Shown here: positions 58,297 to 64,000 of the stretch, one piece after another | Layout of the letters: each line of letters begins with the position of its first letter | How positions within the stretch are numbered: the stretch's first letter is position 1 | Assembly: GCA_002483345.1 (NCBI GenBank) | Contig: DLHS01000018.1 | Span: 255,776-319,775 of the forward strand | Length of the DNA: 64,000 nucleotides | Direction: 5' to 3' | From: Bacteroidetes bacterium UBA7662 | Lineage (GTDB): Bacteria > Bacteroidota > Bacteroidia > UBA7662 | Program-made: the position numbers and the translations under genes | The notes under the pieces: model-generated | What the model saw: the letters and a program-made list of their open reading frames with translations, nothing else | Told to the model about the DNA's origin: nothing | Databases searched by the model: none

Positions 58297-58488
58297 TTAC
58301 TCTGCAGCAGCGTTGTCGATGACAACCTTGCCTTTGTAGTACATCTTACCTTCGAACCAATGGGCACGGTGGAAAAGGTGCGGCTGGCCGGTAGTAGGGC
58401 AGGTAGCTACGGTAGCGGCTTCTGCTTTGTAATGCGTACGGCGTTTGTCTCTTCTGCTCCGCGAGTGGCGGTGTTTCGGATTTGGCAT
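58297..58488 (-). CDS. rpmF: 50S ribosomal protein L32 (zinc-free form)
   Basis: This 63-residue basic protein starts [21 protein letters not shown], a typical L32 entry. The four zinc-ribbon cysteines of many L32 proteins are reduced to one, in '[17 protein letters not shown]', a zinc-independent form common in Bacteroidota. It lies between DUF177 and plsX, its standard place. Confidence 0.95.
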   Translation of the reverse strand: MPNPKHRHSRSRRDKRRTHYKAEAATVATCPTTGQPHLFHRAHWFEGKMYYKGKVVIDNAAAE

Positions 58489-58489
58489 C

Positions 58490-59038
58490 TTACTTGAACT
58501 TTAAATTTTTCAGTTTCTCCCAGCGTGGGTCGATCGGACCATCGGCCTCCTCTTCTGCTGCTGCTTCTTCTGCTGCCTCACCGCTGTATTTCGAAAGCAA
58601 CGCTTCCACATCGGCCCGGCAACCTTTATTCGGTCCCATCTCACAACTTACCCGGAGGGGTATGTTCAGATGGATGTTTTCATAGATATAAGGCGCGAGA
58701 TTGTATTCATAAGCCGTCATGGGCAACCAGATCAGATCGTCATCGTCTGTACCGGGCTGGCCGCTCTGGCGGATTATCAGCTGCGCTTTGCTGTCGACCG
58801 GCACCTTTACGGCAGTCAGACAACGATCGCAGGGCAGCTCAATCTGTCCTTTTATCGCGAATTGAAGTACCAGCGAGCTGGTCTTTTTCTCAACCTCCAC
58901 CACCACTGCTACATCACCTTCTGTGACCTGGCTGCCGGGGAATTGGCTGAAAAACGAAGCATCCACGTTGTAATCAAACGTATGGAATCCAAGACCAAGG
59001 CTTGAAAACCGGAACTTGTATGCGTGAAGTGCTTCCAA
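58490..59038 (-). CDS. DUF177 / YceD family protein
   Basis: This 182-residue protein of the YceD family has a conserved CxxC pair at 'LPCDRCL' (mid-protein) and '[10 protein letters not shown]' later. It is nearly always beside rpmF; its role in ribosome or rRNA biology is suspected but unproven. A TTG start at 59038, 10 nt after a perfect -7 box, is chosen over a far-upstream reading that would cross the promoter and element copy E. Confidence 0.85.
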   Translation of the reverse strand: MEALHAYKFRFSSLGLGFHTFDYNVDASFFSQFPGSQVTEGDVAVVVEVEKKTSSLVLQFAIKGQIELPCDRCLTAVKVPVDSKAQLIIRQSGQPGTDDDDLIWLPMTAYEYNLAPYIYENIHLNIPLRVSCEMGPNKGCRADVEALLSKYSGEAAEEAAAEEEADGPIDPRWEKLKNLKFK

Positions 59039-59048
59039 TTCGGGACTG

Positions 59049-59056
59049 CAAAGGTA
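59049..59056 (-). promoter_or_regulatory. -7 promoter element of the DUF177-rpmF-plsX-fabH cluster
   Basis: TACCTTTG on the minus strand matches TAnnTTTG perfectly, 10 nt before the TTG start at 59038, and supports that start. Confidence 0.6.
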
Positions 59057-59092
59057 ATGATTATAGATATATCTGCAAATAAAGTTGCTTGT

Positions 59093-59640
59093 GTAGACAT
59101 CGAGATTTCGAGAGGCGAGCGTGCGGGACTTCCCTGATGATTTGGCCTGGCGGGTTTTAACGCGGAATCTCTTAAGCCTGTCATTTCGAGTAGGTTTTCC
59201 GTAAATAAGCATTGTAAACCGTATCGGGAAAGACGGGCGAACCGCGGTAAGGCATATTGGTGCCAAGGGTAAGCTTTTTGTTCGAGCCCTACAGGCTCGG
59301 TGGTGGTGGGTGGGGCTCGCTGCGCTCGTCATTACACATATTGTGTCCCTCCGGGCCACTTTTTGGTGGGGTTAGTATACCTCGTTGGTGGTTGAATAAT
59401 ACTTGCATGATACGGTAGCCAAGGCACCCGAAGCCGCCGGAGTGGAAGAGTAGCCTACGAGGGGCGCCCTTAAGCCCGGTGCAGCGTTCCCGCCGCAGGC
59501 AAACCAGCATGATGGCCGCAGGCCGTCTGCATTCTCAGCGAAGCGTTCACAAGTGTCATCTGCGCATCAGCAAATCACCCGCGCCACAGGCGCAGGGTCA
59601 AAAGTCTCGCCTCTCGCCTCTCGAAATCTCGATGTCTACA
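59093..59640. mobile_element. 548-bp inverted-terminal-repeat element (copy E)
   Basis: The left end TGTAGACATCGAGATTTCGA and the right end are reverse complements for about 28 bp (perfect), continuing with GAGGCGAG units. The interior contains a GAGCCCTACAGGCTC hairpin shared with copy D, plus GC-rich hairpins. No protein-coding frame with a sensible start was found. It separates pdxA from the DUF177 promoter. Confidence 0.7.
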
Positions 59641-59644
59641 CCAA

Positions 59645-60709
59645 CTACTCTCCATCCTCGAATTTTACCTTCTGCGGTTTGATGGCATTGGCTTGCAACT
59701 CCACATTTTCGGCGCGGGTTTTCGCGATGTCGATGGCGGCGAAGACGGCCTGACGGAAGCTGCCTGCGTCGGCGATGTTTTTGCCGGCGATGTCGTAGCC
59801 AGTGCCGTGGTCAGGGGAGGTGCGGATGACGGGTAACCCCGCGGTATAATTGACGCCGTTTTCGAAGGCAAGGGCTTTGAACGGGGTCAGCACCTGATCG
59901 TGGTACATACCCAGTACGGCATCAAACTGCATGAACTGGTTGCTGCCGAAAAAGCCGTCGGAACCATAGGGGCCGAATACCAGCATGCCCTCCTGGTTGG
60001 CGGCTTCGATGGCTGGCTTTATGATGCGCTGCTCTTCGTCACCGAGCAGGCCGTTATCGCCGGCATGCGGATTGAGCGAAAGTACGGCGATGCGGGGTTT
60101 GCGGATGTTGAAATCAAGCTGCAGGGATTGCTGCATGATACGCAGCTTGCCCAGTATCGCTTCCTTGCCGAGTTTATTGGCGACATCTTTCAGCGGGATG
60201 TGACCGGTGAGTGTGCCCACGCGCATGCGGTCGCTGACGAGAAACATGAGTACATCTTTTACACCGAAGGCCTGCTGTAGGTATTCGGTATGGCCCGGAA
60301 AGGCGAAATTATCGGCCTGGATGGTGTCTTTGTTGATGGGCGCGGTGACGAGCGCATCAATTTTACCGGCTTTCAGATCGGCTACAGCCGCTTCCAGCGA
60401 TTTGAGGGCATAAGCCCCCACTTCCTTGCTGGCGACACCTAATTCGAGGTTGACCTCTTCCTGCCAGACGGTGACCAGGTTTACCCGCTTGGGGTTGGCT
60501 TCGGCGGCATCATTGATAAGGTTAAAGCTCCAGTCGGTAATACCCATCACCTTGCGGTGATAACCGGCCGTGCGCGACGAACCGTATACAACAGGTGTAC
60601 AAAAGCTGGTCATCTTGGCTTCCATGAAGGTTTTGATGATAACCTCCATGCCTACGCCATTCAGGTCGCCTACGCTTATGCCGAGACGGATTTTGGCCGA
60701 CTTATCCAT
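59645..60709 (-). CDS. pdxA: 4-hydroxythreonine-4-phosphate dehydrogenase
   Basis: This 354-residue NAD-dependent enzyme acts in pyridoxal phosphate (vitamin B6) synthesis. It starts 'KIRLGISVGDLNGVGMEVI' and contains metal-binding His and Asp residues in 'FPGHTEYL' and 'MYHDQVLTPFKA'. ATG 60709 overlaps pepA by 8 nt; the longer reading inside pepA is rejected. Confidence 0.95.
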   Translation of the reverse strand: MDKSAKIRLGISVGDLNGVGMEVIIKTFMEAKMTSFCTPVVYGSSRTAGYHRKVMGITDWSFNLINDAAEANPKRVNLVTVWQEEVNLELGVASKEVGAYALKSLEAAVADLKAGKIDALVTAPINKDTIQADNFAFPGHTEYLQQAFGVKDVLMFLVSDRMRVGTLTGHIPLKDVANKLGKEAILGKLRIMQQSLQLDFNIRKPRIAVLSLNPHAGDNGLLGDEEQRIIKPAIEAANQEGMLVFGPYGSDGFFGSNQFMQFDAVLGMYHDQVLTPFKALAFENGVNYTAGLPVIRTSPDHGTGYDIAGKNIADAGSFRQAVFAAIDIAKTRAENVELQANAIKPQKVKFEDGE

Positions 60710-62135
60710 GGATTTTGCTCTCGATAAAGTGGTACAACAAACGAACACCGGTGCCGGTACCGTGTTTGCCGCGGTAGCTGCTTTCGGCATCGAGGAAGGC
60801 CGGTCCGGCTATGTCGATGTGGATCCAGGGGTAATCGATAAAATGCGCGAGGAATTTACCGGCAGTAATGGCACCACCCTCCCGGCCACCGATGTTTTTG
60901 ATATCGGCTACTTTCGATTTGATCATCTCTCCATATTCTTCCCAGAAAGGCATTTCGGCAGTACGTTCGTATACCGCATCTCCCGATACCTTCAGGTCGG
61001 CCAGGGCTTCAGTGGCCGTTCCCATCACCACGCTGCCGTGGGTACCGATGGCCATCACCGCGGCACCGGTGAGGGTGGCGAGGTCGATGACCAGTTCGGG
61101 ATCGTATTTTTTGGCATAATGCAGGGCGTCACCCAATACCAGCCGGCCTTCGGCATCGGTATTCAGTACCTCAACGGTTTTGCCGCTGAACATGGTAATA
61201 ACATCCCCTGGCGTATAGGCATCTTCACCCGGCCGGTTGTCGGTGGCGGGTATCAGGCCGATGACATGAACAGGGAGTTTGTTTTTGGAGATGGCGTACA
61301 TGGCCCCCACCACGGCCGCGCCGCCAGCCATATCGCATTTCATACTGTCCATGCTGCCTGGGGTGGGTTTGAGGCTGAGGCCACCGGTGTCGTACACGAT
61401 GCCCTTGCCTACCAGCACCAGCGGTTTGCTGTTTTTGGCGTTGGCGGGTTTCCATTCCAGGATGTTGAAGGTAGGCGGCCGCTGGCTGCCGCGGTTCACC
61501 GCGAGGAGTCCACCCATTTTGAGGGCTTCGATTTTGGCTTTGTTCAGCACTTCCACCTTAAAACCGGCTTCACTGCCGAGTTGCTGCATTTCACTGCTGA
61601 ATTGTTCGGCAGTAAGATAAGATACCGGCTCGTTCACCAGCGTCCGGGCATGAAAAACAGCCTGCACCAGGTTTTGCAGCCTGGCAATGGCATCCGTCGA
61701 CAAGCTGCCTGCATCAATTTGAAGGGTAGCGAAGCTGTATTTTTTATCCTCTTCTCCTGTCTTATAACGCAGGAACTGGTAGGTAGAAAGGGCTAAACCT
61801 TCCACAAAATCTGCTGTGCGGCTGGCGCCCGGCTGCGCCAGGACAGCTGCTTCACGGATATCATATTTGTGCAGCAGCTGGTAAACGCTGTGACCAGCCT
61901 TGCGGGCTGCCTCCCGGTCGGTTGACAGTTCGTCTTTCACAGCAGGTTTCACCACGATGAGCCAGCTGCTGAGGCGGTTGATTTCAACGACAGCCTTTTT
62001 GGCCTCCAGTTGTTTCTGAACAAAGGCTGCTTCCGCGGCACTGAGACCAGCAGCTTCGGTGTTGAGATCAGTATCGGTAAACCAGATCAGGCAAGCGTGG
62101 TTTTTGGCCTGAGCGGTGCTTTTGAGTTGTATCAT
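60702..62135 (-). CDS. pepA: Leucyl aminopeptidase (M17)
   Basis: This 477-residue cytoplasmic zinc/manganese peptidase has the M17 signature NTDAEGRL at residues 325-332, which holds both metal ions, and 'VGKGIVYDTGGLSLK' with the catalytic Lys. It releases N-terminal amino acids from peptides. The ATG at 62135 is 15 nt after a TAACTTTG -7 box, which excludes the longer upstream reading. It overlaps pdxA by 8 nt. Confidence 0.94.
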   Translation of the reverse strand: MIQLKSTAQAKNHACLIWFTDTDLNTEAAGLSAAEAAFVQKQLEAKKAVVEINRLSSWLIVVKPAVKDELSTDREAARKAGHSVYQLLHKYDIREAAVLAQPGASRTADFVEGLALSTYQFLRYKTGEEDKKYSFATLQIDAGSLSTDAIARLQNLVQAVFHARTLVNEPVSYLTAEQFSSEMQQLGSEAGFKVEVLNKAKIEALKMGGLLAVNRGSQRPPTFNILEWKPANAKNSKPLVLVGKGIVYDTGGLSLKPTPGSMDSMKCDMAGGAAVVGAMYAISKNKLPVHVIGLIPATDNRPGEDAYTPGDVITMFSGKTVEVLNTDAEGRLVLGDALHYAKKYDPELVIDLATLTGAAVMAIGTHGSVVMGTATEALADLKVSGDAVYERTAEMPFWEEYGEMIKSKVADIKNIGGREGGAITAGKFLAHFIDYPWIHIDIAGPAFLDAESSYRGKHGTGTGVRLLYHFIESKIHG

Positions 62136-62150
62136 GAGATTCGTTTGCGT

Positions 62151-62158
62151 CAAAGTTA
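62151..62158 (-). promoter_or_regulatory. -7 promoter element of pepA-pdxA
   Basis: TAACTTTG on the minus strand matches TAnnTTTG, 15 nt before the pepA ATG. Confidence 0.55.
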
Positions 62159-62244
62159 CAAGGTTGGAGATAGCTTTTGAAAGAAGTCGCAGACTCCGTT
62201 TTGGCAAAATAGGACAGAAAAACACGGAAAGCGCTGCTATCTGT

Positions 62245-62252
62245 TATTTTTG
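62245..62252 (+). promoter_or_regulatory. -7 promoter element of rsmA
   Basis: TATTTTTG matches TAnnTTTG and ends 11 nt before the rsmA ATG. Confidence 0.55.
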
Positions 62253-62263
62253 AGGCTGTTCCC

Positions 62264-63055
62264 ATGAGAAAACCCTACGATCCCGACAAAGTACGCCCGA
62301 AAAAAGGCCTCGGTCAGCACTTCCTGACCGACCAGCCGACGGCCCGCCGCATTGCCGCCACCCTGACGGGTTACGGCGGTTATCAGACGGTGATAGAAGT
62401 CGGTCCCGGAACCGGTATGCTTACCCAATACCTCAAGGAACAGCCTTATAAGCTGCTTTTGAGCGAGGTAGATACAGAATCCATCGCCTACCTCACCCAG
62501 AAATCAGGGCACGCTGAATCGGATTTTGTGGGTGATTTTCTACAGCTCGACCTCCCCTACCATGTGCGTGGCCTGGTAGCTGTCATCGGCAACTATCCTT
62601 ATAACATCTCCACCCAGATTGTTTTTAAGGTACTGGAACACCGTAACCAGGTACCTGAAATGACCGGTATGTTCCAGCGGGAAGTTGCCCAGCGGATTTG
62701 CTCCACCCATGGAAACAAAGAATACGGCATCATCAGCGTGCTGGTGCAGGCCTTTTACCATGCCGAATATCTGTTCACCGTGAACGAAGGCGTTTTTAAT
62801 CCGCCACCAAAAGTAAAATCCGGGGTTTTGCGACTACAAAGGCTGCCACGTGATCCGGATTGTGATGAAAAGGCGCTTTTTCTGGTCGTTAAAACCGCTT
62901 TCAACCAACGCCGGAAAATGCTCAGCAACGCGCTCAAACAACTCCTCCCGGAAGGTTACGACGATCCGATGGGTATTATGAGCAAAAGAGCCGAGCAGCT
63001 GTCGGTGGATCAGTTTGTGGAACTCACCCGTTCGCTCTACCCCCATGGCCGCTGA
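62264..63055 (+). CDS. rsmA: 16S rRNA adenine dimethyltransferase
   Basis: This 263-residue SAM-dependent enzyme dimethylates A1518 and A1519 of 16S rRNA. Motif I is VIEVGPGTGML (43-53), and the substrate motif NYPYN is at 110-114. It is divergent from pepA. The next gene begins 11 nt inside it. Confidence 0.96.
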   Translation: MRKPYDPDKVRPKKGLGQHFLTDQPTARRIAATLTGYGGYQTVIEVGPGTGMLTQYLKEQPYKLLLSEVDTESIAYLTQKSGHAESDFVGDFLQLDLPYHVRGLVAVIGNYPYNISTQIVFKVLEHRNQVPEMTGMFQREVAQRICSTHGNKEYGIISVLVQAFYHAEYLFTVNEGVFNPPPKVKSGVLRLQRLPRDPDCDEKALFLVVKTAFNQRRKMLSNALKQLLPEGYDDPMGIMSKRAEQLSVDQFVELTRSLYPHGR

Positions 63056-63992
63056 AGCCTTCCGCATCCTGATAGCCGACGATGTACATCCGGTACTGAT
63101 GGACAGGCTGCAGCTATTGCCCGGGGTAGAAATCGACTATCAGCCGCATATCCCTGCCGAAAACATCGGTGAAGCAATGCGGACAGCAAATGGCCTGGTA
63201 ATCCGAACCAAATGTCAGATCACCGGCGCCATGATGGCCGCGGCTCCCGGCCTCCGCTGGATTGCCCGGGCAGGTGCCGGCCTCGACAACATCGACGAAG
63301 GGGCGGCTTCAGCCCTGGGCATCACCCTCTTCAACGCCCCCGAAGGCAACCGCGATGCAGTGGGTGAGCATGTGATCGGCATGTTACTGACCCTTTTCAA
63401 CAAATTACACACCGCCCACCGGGAAGTCATAAACGGCGTGTGGCAACGGGAAGCCAACCGGGGTGTCGAGCTCATGGGTAAAACCGTGGGACTGATCGGT
63501 TACGGCAACAACGGCCGGGCGACTGCGCAGAAACTATCGGGTTTCGGGGTAAAAGTGCTTGCCTACGACAAATATCTCAGCGGTTACGGCGATGCCTATG
63601 CTACCGAGGCCGGCATGGAAAGACTGTTTGAAAGCTGCGATGTGCTGAGCCTCCATCTCCCGCTCACTACCGAAAGCCGGGGTATGATAGATGCCGATTA
63701 TCTGGGCCGTTTTGAAAAGCCCATCTACCTCATCAATGCTGCCCGGGGAGAATTGGTCAGACTAAAAGACCTGGCACTGGCCATCGACAAGGCACAGGTA
63801 ACCGGCGCGTGTCTGGATGTATTGGAGAACGAAAAAACAGGGTTGCTCAGCCCCGAAGAAAAGGCGTTGTATCAACGCCTGGCCGATACCGGCCGCGTCC
63901 TTTTTTCGCCACACGTGGCGGGTTGGACGGTGGAATCGTACAGGAAAATTTCGGAGGTGCTGGCGGGGAAAATTTCGACGTGGCGGGCATGA
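63045..63992 (+). CDS. D-2-hydroxyacid dehydrogenase (D-3-phosphoglycerate dehydrogenase-like)
   Basis: This 315-residue enzyme has the NAD Rossmann loop G152-Y-G-N-N-G157, the catalytic Arg in 'INAARGELV', and His290 near the C-terminus (SPHVAGW). Size and motifs fit SerA-like phosphoglycerate dehydrogenases without a regulatory ACT domain; glyoxylate or hydroxypyruvate reductase activity is also possible. ATG 63045 overlaps rsmA by 11 nt. The gene ends 8 nt before the window edge in a T-run that may belong to a terminator. Confidence 0.88.
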   Translation: MAAEAFRILIADDVHPVLMDRLQLLPGVEIDYQPHIPAENIGEAMRTANGLVIRTKCQITGAMMAAAPGLRWIARAGAGLDNIDEGAASALGITLFNAPEGNRDAVGEHVIGMLLTLFNKLHTAHREVINGVWQREANRGVELMGKTVGLIGYGNNGRATAQKLSGFGVKVLAYDKYLSGYGDAYATEAGMERLFESCDVLSLHLPLTTESRGMIDADYLGRFEKPIYLINAARGELVRLKDLALAIDKAQVTGACLDVLENEKTGLLSPEEKALYQRLADTGRVLFSPHVAGWTVESYRKISEVLAGKISTWRA

Positions 63993-64000
63993 TTTTTTTA

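Noticed and set aside
58284..58367. Extended N-terminus of PlsX through the rpmF gene
   Set aside because: L32 is a clear gene in another frame here, and PlsX starts at a GTG right at its first conserved strand.
59039..59359. Extended DUF177 protein through element copy E
   Set aside because: The added residues translate a repeat element and a promoter; family members start near the TTG at 59038.
60570..61796. Long open frame (about 408 codons) opposite pepA and pdxA
   Set aside because: It spans two real genes, has a low-complexity Gly/His composition and no family match by eye.

Overview
The window is chromosomal DNA from a member of the Bacteroidota, probably an environmental lineage near the Saprospirales, Chitinophagales or Cytophagales; the exact rank cannot be fixed from sequence alone. 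The phylum call rests on several signs that agree. Secreted proteins carry type IX secretion (T9SS) type A and type B C-terminal sorting domains. Promoters repeatedly show the Bacteroidota -7 element TAnnTTTG, and Shine-Dalgarno sequences are largely absent. There are PadR/PspC stress genes, a Bacteroidota-type porin, and the DUF177-rpmF-plsX-fabH-efp-accB-accC cluster. Most of the window is dense, vertically inherited housekeeping DNA with 1-44 nt gene overlaps.

Layout. 0-4.6 kb: a sodium-dependent (NSS) transporter with a previously easy-to-miss 47-residue small subunit, an RmlD-like reductase, a PspC protein and a DUF2851 protein. 4.7 kb: tRNA-Pro(GGG) with its own promoter and terminator. 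5-8.3 kb: a flavin/2Fe-2S reductase, pyrF, a NifU-type scaffold and Mrp. 8.4-12.2 kb: acetyltransferase, fatty-acid desaturase, isoaspartyl peptidase and a radical SAM/SPASM enzyme. 12.3-19 kb: a tightly overlapping rightward operon pssA-purS-M28 peptidase-rsmI-lnt-inositol phosphatase-Na+ symporter. 19-24.7 kb: a T9SS substrate, a small beta-barrel protein, and the TPR / zinc-ribbon / Nif3 operon. 24.8-28.6 kb: lpxK, purine nucleoside phosphorylase, porin. 28.7-36.7 kb: an AsnB-mislabelled family protein divergent from corA, a REP-associated tyrosine transposase (RAYT) beside an 80-bp perfect palindrome, a padR-pspC operon, a DtxR/MntR regulator with a thioesterase, smpB and pcm. 36.8-41.8 kb: an oxidoreductase, a lipoprotein, a polyprenyl-phosphate sugar transferase and gamma-glutamyltransferase. 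41.8-44.2 kb: Nfu, cupin, LysE exporter, acetyltransferase. 44.2-53.3 kb: a more AT-rich surface-protein island with a type B T9SS protein, a 1707-residue double beta-helix protein and a membrane-anchored TPR/LuxR-type regulator. 53.8-59 kb: accC-accB-efp-fabH-plsX-rpmF-DUF177. 59.6-64 kb: pdxA-pepA divergent from rsmA-D-2-hydroxyacid dehydrogenase.

Three features lie outside ordinary gene content. First, a dispersed family of short intergenic elements has inverted termini reading TAGACATCGAGATTTCGAG; at least six full or partial copies are visible, from about 45 to 548 bp. Second, the RAYT gene lies next to a 40+40 bp spacer-less palindrome. Third, many -7 promoter elements sit only 4-8 nt before the start codon, which predicts leaderless mRNAs for about ten genes here. 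No CRISPR array, phage, plasmid origin or restriction/defence operon was seen.
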